A DNA stretch of 15,806 bases, from NCBI GenBank assembly GCA_964431655.1, contig CAYSKJ010000066.1, forward strand, positions 1-15,806. Direction: 5' to 3'. Below the pieces are notes generated by a model. The model searched no databases. It saw only the letters and a list, made by a program, of their open reading frames with translations, and had not been told where the DNA came from. Origin of the DNA: CAYMEV01 sp964431655 [NCBI: uncultured bacterium] (GTDB lineage Bacteria; CAYMEV01). The position numbers and the translations under genes are program-made. This document shows, piece by piece, positions 1-8,970 of this stretch. The first letter of the stretch is position 1; every line of letters begins with the position of its first letter.

Positions 1-3000
1 TTGATGCAAATTTCGCCCCCTTCATTGAATGGAAAAAGAGCAAGGGCGTCAAGGTCTACAAGCTTCTCATGAGCAGTGTGGGAAGCACTACCACTGCCAT
101 AAAGAATGCCATACAGAATGCATATGACACCTATTCGCCCAAACCCTCATATGTAGTGATGGTGGGGCATACAACCCTGATCCCGCCGAATTACCGCTCC
201 ACCACTGATGGCAACGCAGCATCAGATTATCCCTATACCCTTATGGACGGGGACAATTATCCGGATATACTTATCGGCAGAATACTGGCTAAAAACACGA
301 CCCACGTGGATGTCCAGGTATCAAAGATTGTCAACTATGAGCAGAATCCCTTTACTGGTTCAGAGGCAGCCTTTTACAGCAAGGCATTCGGCATAGCCAG
401 CAATGAAGGATACAATCCCTCCGATGAAGACTATATTAACGGCATTGCCAATTATCTGCTTAACGGTACCTATACCTATCATGACTATTTTTTCCAGGGT
501 GACGGAAATGCCACAGCAGCAAATATCAGCGCGGCGATAAACAACGGCAGGACCTATGCCACCTATATAGGCCACGGAAGCGGTACTTCCTGGGGAAGCG
601 TCAATACAACCTTCAGCAATACTCAGATCCATGCCCTTTCCAACGGTTTTAAATTACTGGCCATGATAGATGTTGCCTGTCTTAACGGGCAGTTTGATGA
701 TATATCCGAGTGTTTTGGCGAAGCATGGATGTGGGCCGGTACCGCTTCAGTGCCAAAGGGCGCTGTTGCATATTACGGCGGTTCCGTCAGCATATCCTGG
801 GATCCACCGGCCATCATGGCCACCGGCATTGCCAAGCATCATTTCCAGGATCCGGTCTATACCTTCGGCGGAAGCTGTCTGGCGGGACAGATGTATCTCG
901 TGGCCCAGAGCGGATGGAATACGAGTACCGAGGATAATTTTGAATGGTATAATATATTCGGTGATCCATCTCTTATGATGAGGACAGCCAGCCCTTCAAC
1001 CCTTAGTGTTACTCATCCTTCCCTTATACCGGCAGGTTCCACCAGCGCCAGTGTAAATGTAACAGCAGGGGGATCCGCCTTCCAGGGAGCTCTGGTATGC
1101 ATCTATGCCCAGAACAATGAAGATATTTATGCCTCAGCTTTTACCAGTTCATCAGGAGATGCCACATTAAACTTTGACAGTACCGTATCTCCCACCGATG
1201 AGCTTAAAATTACAGTGACCGGCTATAATACCACTGTATATACCTCAACGATAATGGCAGGATCAACAAGCGACGGAATCATCTCCTTTGACAGCGACTA
1301 CTATTCATGCACCGGGACAGCAGTTATCAGCCTCATGGACGGTGACCTGGAAGGCCAGGGCACCCAGAATGTCGAGGTATCATCCACAACATACCCGGGA
1401 GGCATTACTGTTACCCTGAATGAAACATCAACTGACGGCGTTTTTGAAGGCCTGGCTGTCCTGGGTACCCATATTGCAGTATCCCACGGAGATACCCTTA
1501 CTGTTACCTACTTTGACGCCAATACAGGCAAACGCGCATCAGAATACAAAACCGATACAGCTGTTATTGACTGCGCCGGGCCGGTCATATCCGATATACA
1601 GTTACTGTCCAGCGGAGGAAATTTTGCAGAGATAGGATTTGCCACCAATGAGGGTGCAACATCAAGGCTTCTCTGGGGCACATCCTGCTCCAGCATGCCC
1701 AACGCGGTTGATGCCAGCACTTCCTACAATACTTCCCACAGCGGAATTATTGACGGATTGGCAACCAGCACCAAGTATTACTACAAGGTGGAGGCAACCG
1801 ATGCTCTGGGCAATGTGAGCACCAGTGCATGCCTTAATTTCACCACGGCCAGCGAACTCACCGTAGGCAACGGTACTACCGAGATAAACGCAGCTCCTAT
1901 TTATACCTATTACCATGACAACAGGACCCAGGTCATTTATACAGCCTCGGACCTTGGGAATTCAGCCATGACCATAACATCCCTGGGTATAGATGTGACC
2001 ACTCTTCCGTCACTGACCATGAACAGCTGGACTATCCGGATGAAGCACACCACCAAGGCTGATTATGAAACCTCAGCTGTATTTGAAACCACAGGCTGGA
2101 CTATTGTATATCAGGGCAATGTAACCATCAGCTCTACAGGCTGGAATGAATTTGCATTTTCTGTACCCTTTGAGTATGACGGAACCCAGAACCTGATGGT
2201 AGACTTCTCTTTTAATAATGCCAGCTGGGCATCCCCCGGCGGAAAGGTCTACTGGACCGGAACTTCTACCAAGAGAAGCATATACGGTTATACTGATTCT
2301 GGTTACGGCGATCCCCTGAACTGGACAACAGGCAATACACCTACCGTATATACCGCAAACAACTATGTGAACCTGAAGCTGGGCCTGCAGGCACAGGAGG
2401 AATACCCGGATACCCAGCCGGCTTTGATCAGCATGAACAGCAGTTACCCCATGGTTTATTCCTGGGAATACAGCTATACAAAAGATATTGAATTCGGAGC
2501 AAAGGGCTCTACCTGGGTTCCTGTAATGAACGGCGCTTATGCCCAGAAGCTGGTAGCAGGGGATATTACCGGAAATGGAATCAATGAGGTTGTTGGGTAC
2601 TTCCCGGGATTCGGCATTTACTACTATGACCAGGCCCAGTGGATACCCATTATCAACAGCACAGTACTTGATTTCGACCTTGTTGAGATACCTTCTTCCT
2701 CTCAGAAGCAGATTGTTGCATCCTTTCAGAATCAGGGGGTATATAAATGGAACTATGCAAAGGGCCACACCTTTGAAACAAGTTTGACTGGTTCAAAGGA
2801 CTGGACCATGATATTCGGGACACCCGCCTATATTGTCCTTGCACTGGATGCTGACAAGAACCAGACCGAGGATATTATAATGGCCTTTGATTCCATTGAA
2901 GGTACCTACCTTTATAACAGCAATACCTCCCAGTTTACAAAGATACTCACAGTCAGCCCATCGGCTGCAGCCCGGGGGGATTTCACAGGTGACGGTTATG

Positions 3001-3485
3001 ATGAACTCATGGTATCCTTCGAGGGCCTCGGACTTTATGTAATGAACTACAGCAAGGGTGATGCACCTGGTTCAGAGAGAATGAAGCTGGGAAAAGACGG
3101 CTATTCGGACCTGTCCAGTATCAGCAGGGACAATGTATGGTATAAAGGCCGTGCCTACTCATGGATGAGGCTGTTTTACGTGGCAGCTGATGCCGGCTCA
3201 AAGCTTTCAACAGCCAATCTTGCCGGTGATGGAAGAGATGAGCTGATTGCCGTCCTGTTGGGGAAAACCTATTATTATAATCCCCAGGCATCCATATGGA
3301 CAAAGATTGCGGATATCGCCTTTGAAAGCATAGGTTCCGGCTACTTTACAGATCTGGAAGCCCCTTATGAAGACCTGATTCTTTCATGCGCTCAGATGAA
3401 CCGTATATTCCTTTATAAAACTCAATCCCAGAGCTTTGAAAGAATACTTGAGGGAATGTATTCATCCAGCATCACAGGATTCTAA
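1..3485 (+). CDS. Gingipain-type (family C25) cysteine peptidase, multidomain, 5' truncated
   Basis: Secreted cysteine endopeptidase. The frame is open from base 3 to the left edge, so the Met at 69 is internal and the signal peptide and N terminus lie outside the window. What is seen: a C25 core with the DGDNYPDILIGR block, the catalytic His in YIGHGSG (codon 573-575) and the catalytic Cys in DVACLNGQF (codon 678-680), 35 residues apart as in gingipains. The core ends near GDPSLMM (about 960-980). Then come an Ig-like domain (about 985-1260), a beta domain with a DGDLEGQG/PGGITVTL pattern (about 1265-1560), a fibronectin-III-like domain (about 1570-1850), a beta-sandwich module (1860-2390) and an FG-GAP-like propeller (about 2424-3482) with Asp/Gly loops such as GDITGNG and GDFTGDGYDE. 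The last two modules recur in the next gene. No type IX sorting domain is recognisable. Family call is firm; Arg/Lys preference cannot be read from sequence. Confidence 0.9.
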   Translation, partial: DANFAPFIEWKKSKGVKVYKLLMSSVGSTTTAIKNAIQNAYDTYSPKPSYVVMVGHTTLIPPNYRSTTDGNAASDYPYTLMDGDNYPDILIGRILAKNTTHVDVQVSKIVNYEQNPFTGSEAAFYSKAFGIASNEGYNPSDEDYINGIANYLLNGTYTYHDYFFQGDGNATAANISAAINNGRTYATYIGHGSGTSWGSVNTTFSNTQIHALSNGFKLLAMIDVACLNGQFDDISECFGEAWMWAGTASVPKGAVAYYGGSVSISWDPPAIMATGIAKHHFQDPVYTFGGSCLAGQMYLVAQSGWNTSTEDNFEWYNIFGDPSLMMRTASPSTLSVTHPSLIPAGSTSASVNVTAGGSAFQGALVCIYAQNNEDIYASAFTSSSGDATLNFDSTVSPTDELKITVTGYNTTVYTSTIMAGSTSDGIISFDSDYYSCTGTAVISLMDGDLEGQGTQNVEVSSTTYPGGITVTLNETSTDGVFEGLAVLGTHIAVSHGDTLTVTYFDANTGKRASEYKTDTAVIDCAGPVISDIQLLSSGGNFAEIGFATNEGATSRLLWGTSCSSMPNAVDASTSYNTSHSGIIDGLATSTKYYYKVEATDALGNVSTSACLNFTTASELTVGNGTTEINAAPIYTYYHDNRTQVIYTASDLGNSAMTITSLGIDVTTLPSLTMNSWTIRMKHTTKADYETSAVFETTGWTIVYQGNVTISSTGWNEFAFSVPFEYDGTQNLMVDFSFNNASWASPGGKVYWTGTSTKRSIYGYTDSGYGDPLNWTTGNTPTVYTANNYVNLKLGLQAQEEYPDTQPALISMNSSYPMVYSWEYSYTKDIEFGAKGSTWVPVMNGAYAQKLVAGDITGNGINEVVGYFPGFGIYYYDQAQWIPIINSTVLDFDLVEIPSSSQKQIVASFQNQGVYKWNYAKGHTFETSLTGSKDWTMIFGTPAYIVLALDADKNQTEDIIMAFDSIEGTYLYNSNTSQFTKILTVSPSAAARGDFTGDGYDELMVSFEGLGLYVMNYSKGDAPGSERMKLGKDGYSDLSSISRDNVWYKGRAYSWMRLFYVAADAGSKLSTANLAGDGRDELIAVLLGKTYYYNPQASIWTKIADIAFESIGSGYFTDLEAPYEDLILSCAQMNRIFLYKTQSQSFERILEGMYSSSITGF

Positions 3486-3499
3486 GGAAATAATATAAA

Positions 3500-3540
3500 A
3501 AAGAGGGCAGTGCAATATGCATTGCCCTCTTTTTATTTAT
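3500..3540 (+). terminator. Rho-independent terminator after the C25 peptidase gene
   Basis: A perfect 8-bp stem, AGAGGGCA (3502-3509) with TGCCCTCT (3523-3530), continues through four further pairs (one G-T) to a 5-nt loop. It is flanked by an A-run on the left and TTTTATTTAT on the right. It sits 15 nt after the stop codon, so the C25 gene probably ends its transcript here and the two carboxypeptidase genes need their own promoter. Confidence 0.88.
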
Positions 3541-3594
3541 AAAAAAAGCTTTTTTATTATATATCTGATTTAAGAATAAAACGAGGAGACTCTT

Positions 3595-6500
3595 ATGAGT
3601 TATAAAAAGATATTTATCTTTATCGTTCTTGCGGTTATAATCTTTTTTTCTGCTCTTTATGCAGACAATAATGATTACCGCAACGGTTATATCAGGGATT
3701 CAGAATATCTGCGGGTCTACTATAAAACCCGGGATAATTTGCAGCAAATAATTGAGAGCGGTCTTATTATTGACAGGATTGTACCGGATAAGGGATATTT
3801 TTCATGCTATGCCTGCCCGGAACACATAAGCCTGTTTGAACAGCTTGGGCTTGAGTACAGGAATATCCCCACCACCGCTCAGCTTTTCCTGGATCCGGAA
3901 TACCGGAAGGAAAGGGAAGCCTACAGGACCTTTGCACAGGTTGAAACGGAGCTTCAGGATATAGCCAGCACATACCCTGCACTTACCCAGCTTATAACCG
4001 TGGGAACCAGTGTACAGGGCAGGGGATTGTATTTTCTCAGGATTACCTCAGATATACAGACTGACCCGATAAAGCCTGAATTCCATTATATATCAACCAT
4101 GCACGGCAATGAGCCTGTAGGAACCGAGCTGTGCATGGAATTCATTAATTATCTTGTACAGAATTATGGAACTGATGCTTATGTTACGGACCTTCTGGAT
4201 GAAATAGATATATACGTAATGCCTGTGATGAACCCGGACGGCAATGTGGCAAATACCAGGTATAATGCCAATGGCTACGACCTTAACAGGAATTTTCCTG
4301 ATTTTATTAACAATCCCGAGGATACTACCGCCGGCAAGCAGGCGGAGACAGCTGCCCTGATGCAGTTTTATGCTCAAAGGAGAGGTGTTCTGTCAGCGAA
4401 TTTCCATACCGGGGCTCTTGTTGTAAATTACCCATGGGATACGACCTATAATGACCACCCTGAAACCCCCATGGCTATAGAGCTGTCCCTGCTTTATTCA
4501 AGCAATAATCTTCCCATGTATAATTCCTCCACCTTTGATGACGGCATTACCAACGGTGCCGACTGGTATGTAATTGACGGAGGAATGCAGGACTATTCAT
4601 GCTATTATCACAGCAATTTCCAGGTCACCGTGGAATGTTCCGATGCATTTGCCCCCCCGGCAAGCAATCTGCCCCAGCTCTGGCAGGATAATAAAAATTC
4701 CATGCTGTATTATGCAGGGGCAACCAGAAGGGGAATACAGGGTTATATCCTGGATGGCACTACCCATGAGCCGGTCCCGGCTGAAATAACAGTCAACGGA
4801 ATTGACTGGGTATTTGAAAACGACGTTACCAGCGGTTTTTTTCACAAGATGCTTCTTCCTGGAACCTATACAGTGACTGTGTCGGCCGACGGCTATCTGG
4901 AAGAGATAATCAGCTCCATTGTAATAGACAGCGACTGGAATACCACAACATTCCTCGGCGATATATATATGCAGGAGGACACATCCTCCTATATCAGCTG
5001 TAACAGCAATGCTATTGATGATTATTACGGCAATGGCAACGGGATATTGAACCCCGGGGAAACTGCAGGCCTTACCGTCAATATAAATAATAATACAGCC
5101 GGCACTGTAACCGGGCTTACAGCAGTTATTTCATGCGAGAACCCCTACGTAACCATCTCCCAGGATTCATCAGCCTATCCTGATATGGCACCGGGAGGAA
5201 ACGGGGATAATACTTCCCCCTATACCCTGTCGGTTTCAGGCAGCTGTCCCCATGATGAGGTGCTTAGCATCCGTTTTGACTGGTCCTATGCCAGGATGTC
5301 CGGCGCTTTCTATATTGATATCCAGGTAAAGAGCATGGAATTTGTGGAAATTGGATCGGGGACTGTCGAGATAACCAATGCCCCTCTCTATACCTATTAT
5401 GAGGATAACAGGACCCAGGTAATATATACAGCTGAGGATATGGGCAATACACCCATGGAAATTAATTCGCTGTCCATCTTTATATCATCCCTGCCCTCCA
5501 TGGCCCTTACAGACTGGACCATACGCCTGAAACATACCGCCAAGGCTGATTATGAATCTTCGGCTGTATTTGAGGCCACGGGCTGGACTGTTGTTTATCA
5601 AAATACTGCAACTATCAGCGAAACCGGCTGGAATGAGTTTTTGTTTCCTGAGCCCTTCAGTTATGACGGAAGCCAGAACCTGATGATTGATTTTTCTTTC
5701 AATAATTCCAGCTGGGCATCCCCCGGCGGAAAGGTGTACTGGACCGGAACGCCGAACAAAAGGGCAATCTACGGTTATACCGATTCGGGCTACGGCGACC
5801 CTTTAAATTGGACAACGGGAAATACTCCTACTGTCTATACTACAAATAATTATATTAATCTGAAACTGGGCCTTGTTCCTGAAAACCTTCCAATGAACCT
5901 CGATAAGGCGGTAATCAGCCTTAATCCGGATTTCCGTTTTATTTATGAATGGGAATACAGTGATGCAAAACCGGTTGCTTTTGAAGAAAAGGGCTCAACC
6001 TGGTTGCTTGTCATGAACGGGAACTATGCACAAAAGATTGTTTCAGGTGATATAACCGGGGATGGAAAGGCTGAGCTGATAGCTTATTTTGAAGGTTCAG
6101 GCCTTTATTATTATGATTTTATTGAATTCATTCCTATTACATCAGGAGCTGTAAATGACTTTGCCCTTGCTGATATTGAAGGTACAGGCAAAAAAACCCT
6201 TATAGCATCCCTGGATGGATATGGTCTGTATAAATGGGTATATACAGAAAACCGGGCAGACTGGCTTTTCAGCGGTACCAGGTCAGGTTCATGGATAAGG
6301 ATCAGTACCCAGTGTGCTGATATAATACAGTCGGCTGATATTTATAAAAACGGTATTGATGAGCTTTTTCTGGCTTTCAGCGGTATAAACGGAGGTTATA
6401 TATACAGCTTTTCCGAAGATACCTTCTTTCTTGCTGTTTCTGTTTCCCCCTCAAAACTTGGAAGGGCTGATATTGACGGCGACGGCTATGATGAACTGAT

Positions 6501-6990
6501 ATGCGCTTTTGATCAGATAGGCATATATATTCTTAATTACAGCCAGTTAAAAGCACCATCCCATGTTAAGGAAACTGTTCCATGCTTTGACCCTTCAGAG
6601 GACATTCAAAGTTCCTTCTCCTGGGTTTCCAAGGAAGAGAACCGTGCCTTCCAGTGGATGAGGATACTCATTGTATCTCCTGATGCTGAAGCAGGCCTGT
6701 ATTCCGGAAATATTACCAGTGATTCAATCGACGAAATCTTTACGGTTATAGCCGGCAGGACCTATTATTATCAGCCCTCCGGCCATACATGGAGCATGCT
6801 GGTGCCTGCATCATTCGATACCATGACATTCGGCAGGTTCACCCAGGAAGATATTGATGATATACTGCTTTCAAGCAGGGCAGGCAACTTTATTTACCTC
6901 TATAAGGCTGCAGAAGCAAGTTTTGAGAGGATACTTGGAGGAGTTTATGCCTCAAGTATGGATGTTCTGCCTTTTGACCAGCAGAGATGA
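3595..6990 (+). CDS. Secreted M14 zinc carboxypeptidase with beta-sandwich and FG-GAP-like propeller C-terminus
   Basis: Exported metallocarboxypeptidase of 1131 aa. Residues 1-23 form a signal peptide (KK, then a hydrophobic stretch ending at ALYA). Residues about 24-110 are a pro-like domain. The M14 domain follows with zinc ligands H170 and E173 (HGNEPVGTE), the carboxylate-binding N231-R232 pair (DLNRNFPD), zinc ligand H271 (ANFHTGALVVNYPWD) and catalytic E347 (VTVECSD). The GITNGADWY..GGMQD block resembles the N/E subfamily (M14B), which removes C-terminal Arg/Lys; that preference is inferred. A transthyretin-like domain (about 379-460) is typical of that subfamily. Next come an NPGE-containing beta domain (about 465-580), the beta-sandwich shared with the C25 gene (5348-5880) and a propeller with repeats such as DIDGDGYDE. 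The start is supported by GAGGAG six nt upstream of ATG. A lone -10-like TATTAT at 3555-3560 is the only promoter hint. Probably co-transcribed with the next gene. Confidence 0.92.
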   Translation: MSYKKIFIFIVLAVIIFFSALYADNNDYRNGYIRDSEYLRVYYKTRDNLQQIIESGLIIDRIVPDKGYFSCYACPEHISLFEQLGLEYRNIPTTAQLFLDPEYRKEREAYRTFAQVETELQDIASTYPALTQLITVGTSVQGRGLYFLRITSDIQTDPIKPEFHYISTMHGNEPVGTELCMEFINYLVQNYGTDAYVTDLLDEIDIYVMPVMNPDGNVANTRYNANGYDLNRNFPDFINNPEDTTAGKQAETAALMQFYAQRRGVLSANFHTGALVVNYPWDTTYNDHPETPMAIELSLLYSSNNLPMYNSSTFDDGITNGADWYVIDGGMQDYSCYYHSNFQVTVECSDAFAPPASNLPQLWQDNKNSMLYYAGATRRGIQGYILDGTTHEPVPAEITVNGIDWVFENDVTSGFFHKMLLPGTYTVTVSADGYLEEIISSIVIDSDWNTTTFLGDIYMQEDTSSYISCNSNAIDDYYGNGNGILNPGETAGLTVNINNNTAGTVTGLTAVISCENPYVTISQDSSAYPDMAPGGNGDNTSPYTLSVSGSCPHDEVLSIRFDWSYARMSGAFYIDIQVKSMEFVEIGSGTVEITNAPLYTYYEDNRTQVIYTAEDMGNTPMEINSLSIFISSLPSMALTDWTIRLKHTAKADYESSAVFEATGWTVVYQNTATISETGWNEFLFPEPFSYDGSQNLMIDFSFNNSSWASPGGKVYWTGTPNKRAIYGYTDSGYGDPLNWTTGNTPTVYTTNNYINLKLGLVPENLPMNLDKAVISLNPDFRFIYEWEYSDAKPVAFEEKGSTWLLVMNGNYAQKIVSGDITGDGKAELIAYFEGSGLYYYDFIEFIPITSGAVNDFALADIEGTGKKTLIASLDGYGLYKWVYTENRADWLFSGTRSGSWIRISTQCADIIQSADIYKNGIDELFLAFSGINGGYIYSFSEDTFFLAVSVSPSKLGRADIDGDGYDELICAFDQIGIYILNYSQLKAPSHVKETVPCFDPSEDIQSSFSWVSKEENRAFQWMRILIVSPDAEAGLYSGNITSDSIDEIFTVIAGRTYYYQPSGHTWSMLVPASFDTMTFGRFTQEDIDDILLSSRAGNFIYLYKAAEASFERILGGVYASSMDVLPFDQQR

Positions 6991-7003
6991 AAAGGAGTAA
7001 AAG

Positions 7004-8821
7004 ATGAATTTTAAAAACCTTTTTTCAGCCCTGTTCTTACTAATTATGCTTTCAGTCGGCATATTTGGTTATGAAACAGGATTTATCGGCAATTCACGAT
7101 ATCTTAGAGTTGATTTCCATTCTGAGGAGGATCTGAGGCATATACTTAAGACCAATCTCATAATTGACAGGATTCTTCCCGGAGAAAAGAGCTTTACATG
7201 CTACGCTGAAAAAGAGCATGTCGGGCTTTTTGATTCCCTGGGGCTGATATATGAAGATATTCCCACATCGGCCGAGCTCTACAGGGATAAATCCTACAGG
7301 CAGGAAAGACTTGCCTACAGGACCTGGACGCAGATTGTAAACGAGCTTACTGCCATCTCCCAGACCTATCCCCAATATACTGAGCTTCTTAATATAGGTA
7401 CCAGTGTTCAGGGAAGACCCCTTTATTTTCTAAGGATAACCAGCAATATTCAGAGCGATCCGGTCAAGCCTGAATTCCATTATATCAGCACTATTCATGG
7501 AAATGAACCTGTTGGAACAGAAATGTGCATGGAATTTATAAACTATCTTTTATATAATTACGGCAGTGATGATTTTGTTACCAGTCTGATGGATGACCTC
7601 GATATATACGTGATGCCTGTGATGAACCCGGACGGATTTGTTGCCAGTACCAGGAGCAATGCCAACGGCTATGATCTGAACAGGAATTTTCCTGATTTTA
7701 CATCAGACCCTGAGGACACCCCCAGCGGCAAGCAGATTGAGACAGCTGCCCTGATGCAGTTTTATGCTCAGAGAAGGGGTGTACTTTCAGCAAACTTCCA
7801 CACCGGAGCCCTTGTTGTGAATTATCCCTGGGATACCACATATGCAGACCATCCTGAAAATGACATGCTGATTCAGCTCTCACTCCGGTATTCCAGCTTC
7901 AATTCACCCATGTATAACTCATATTACTTTGAAGACGGTATAACCAATGGAGCAGACTGGTATGTAATTGAGGGAGGTATGCAGGACTATGCCTGCTATT
8001 ACCACAGCAATACCCAGGTTACAGTGGAACTTTCTGATTCCTTTGCACCCCCTTCCAATACCCTTCCTCAGCTATGGCAGGACAATAAATACTCCATGCT
8101 GAATTACTGCGGGGCAATGAGAAGGGGAGTCCAGGGCTATGTCCTTGATTCAATAACCCATCAGCCTGTAAGCGCGGAGTTTACAGTAAACGGGATTGAC
8201 TGGGTATTTGAAAGCGACCCTGCCAGCGGATTATTTCACAAAATGCTTCTTCCAGGAACCTATACGATTACTTTTACAGCTGAGGGTTATTATGACAAGA
8301 CCATAAACGGTGTTGTTATAGGCAATGACTGGAATATAACCACATTTCTGGGAAATGTCTATATGCAGTCCGATTCCCCTCAGGATATCCCGGTGCCTGT
8401 ATACCGCTTTTTCAACCATGTCAGGGGCGGGCATCTTTATACCATAAGCGAAACGGAAAGGGATACGGTCATGGAGCTTCCCAGCTGGACCTATGAAGGC
8501 ATAAAATTTAATGTTTTTGCCCAGCAGGCAGAAAATACATGCGCTGTATACCGCTTTTTCAATACTAATACAGGGATACACTTTTATACCATAAACCCGG
8601 ATGAGAGGGATGCCGTTATGGAGCTTCCCCAGTATAATTACGAGGGTGTAAAGTATTATGTATATAATAGCCAGATCGGTGCATCCATCCCTGTATACCG
8701 CTTTTTCAACCATGTCAGGGGCGGGCATCTTTATACCATAAGTGAAACGGAAAGGGATGCGGTCATGGAGCTTCCCAGCTGGACCTATGAAGGCATAGCC
8801 TTTTATGTTATAGGACTTTGA
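7004..8821 (+). CDS. Secreted M14 zinc carboxypeptidase with three C-terminal DUF5648-type repeats
   Basis: A 605-aa paralogue of the preceding carboxypeptidase, starting 13 nt after its stop with AAGGAG ahead of ATG, so the two form an operon. Residues 1-22 are a signal peptide; about 23-105 match the pro-like domain of the upstream protein. The M14 site is complete: H165 and E168 (HGNEPVGTE), N226-R227, H266 and E342. GITNGADWY and GGMQD again point to the N/E-type basic-residue group (inference). A transthyretin-like domain covers about 374-455. The C terminus differs entirely from the paralogue: three repeats beginning VYRFF at residues 466, 515 and 564, each with H-x-YT, ERD, VMELP and YEGI/V motifs, matching my memory of the DUF5648 repeat common in secreted hydrolases, possibly for surface or polymer binding. 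Repeats 1 and 3 are nearly identical in DNA. Confidence 0.92.
   Translation: MNFKNLFSALFLLIMLSVGIFGYETGFIGNSRYLRVDFHSEEDLRHILKTNLIIDRILPGEKSFTCYAEKEHVGLFDSLGLIYEDIPTSAELYRDKSYRQERLAYRTWTQIVNELTAISQTYPQYTELLNIGTSVQGRPLYFLRITSNIQSDPVKPEFHYISTIHGNEPVGTEMCMEFINYLLYNYGSDDFVTSLMDDLDIYVMPVMNPDGFVASTRSNANGYDLNRNFPDFTSDPEDTPSGKQIETAALMQFYAQRRGVLSANFHTGALVVNYPWDTTYADHPENDMLIQLSLRYSSFNSPMYNSYYFEDGITNGADWYVIEGGMQDYACYYHSNTQVTVELSDSFAPPSNTLPQLWQDNKYSMLNYCGAMRRGVQGYVLDSITHQPVSAEFTVNGIDWVFESDPASGLFHKMLLPGTYTITFTAEGYYDKTINGVVIGNDWNITTFLGNVYMQSDSPQDIPVPVYRFFNHVRGGHLYTISETERDTVMELPSWTYEGIKFNVFAQQAENTCAVYRFFNTNTGIHFYTINPDERDAVMELPQYNYEGVKYYVYNSQIGASIPVYRFFNHVRGGHLYTISETERDAVMELPSWTYEGIAFYVIGL
8396..8797 (+). 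repeat. Intragenic tandem repeats (3 x 147 nt) with near-identical outer copies
   Basis: The three repeats lie 147 nt apart. Copy 1 (8396-8503) and copy 3 (8690-8797) match at 106 of 108 positions, differing only C/T in the Ser-Glu region and A/G in Thr/Ala. The middle copy is clearly diverged. They encode the C-terminal repeats of the second carboxypeptidase. Confidence 0.9.
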
Positions 8822-8849
8822 TCAGGAACAGCGCCTTAGAAATGAAATT

Positions 8850-8883
8850 GGACGGGGACTCCGGAAGCGGAGCATCCCCGTCC
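8850..8883. terminator. Strong GC-rich hairpin between convergent operons, probable terminator
   Basis: GGACGGGGA (8850-8858) pairs perfectly with TCCCCGTCC (8875-8883). Inside it, CTCCG (8859-8863) pairs with CGGAG (8868-8872) around a GAAG loop, with a two-base CA bulge. It lies 28 nt after the second carboxypeptidase stop. Neither side has a proper T-run (TTACTTA on the right), so efficiency as an intrinsic terminator is uncertain. Position and stability make termination the likeliest role. Confidence 0.55.
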
Positions 8884-8907
8884 TTACTTAAATAAAAGGT
8901 ATTTTCC

Positions 8908-8951
8908 ATAACAGCTGTTATTTATCCTTTTTCGGAAACATGGATAAATAA
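8908..8951. repeat. Palindrome and AT-rich inverted repeat in the convergent intergenic region
   Basis: ATAACAGCTGTTAT (8908-8921) is a perfect 14-base palindrome. Overlapping it, TTATTTATCC (8918-8927) pairs perfectly with GGATAAATAA (8942-8951) around a 14-base loop. The inverted repeat lies just after the stop codon of the minus-strand phosphodiesterase gene (8971), so it may help end that transcript or stabilise its 3' end. A protein-binding site is also possible. Confidence 0.5.
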
Positions 8952-8970
8952 ACTCCCACTACCCTGCGGT

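Noticed and set aside
69-71. ATG as the start of the C25 peptidase gene
   Set aside because: The frame continues open and coding-like (FIEWKKSKGVKVYKLL) to the left edge, and the C25 fold needs sequence upstream; this Met is internal.
2073-2768. 231-codon open frame on the minus strand
   Set aside because: It lies fully antisense to the conserved sandwich and propeller of the C25 gene, matches no family I know, and is best explained as a shadow.
3542-3555. AAAAAAGCTTTTTT palindrome as an operator or second terminator
   Set aside because: It is low-complexity and directly follows a clear terminator; the symmetry may be chance in an AT-rich leader.
8231-8728. 165-codon open frame on the minus strand
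   Set aside because: Antisense to the repeat region of the second carboxypeptidase; its internal repetition simply mirrors the DUF5648-type repeats.
8396-8797. Repeats considered as CRISPR-like
   Set aside because: They are long, in frame, spaced by exactly 49 codons and encode protein repeats.
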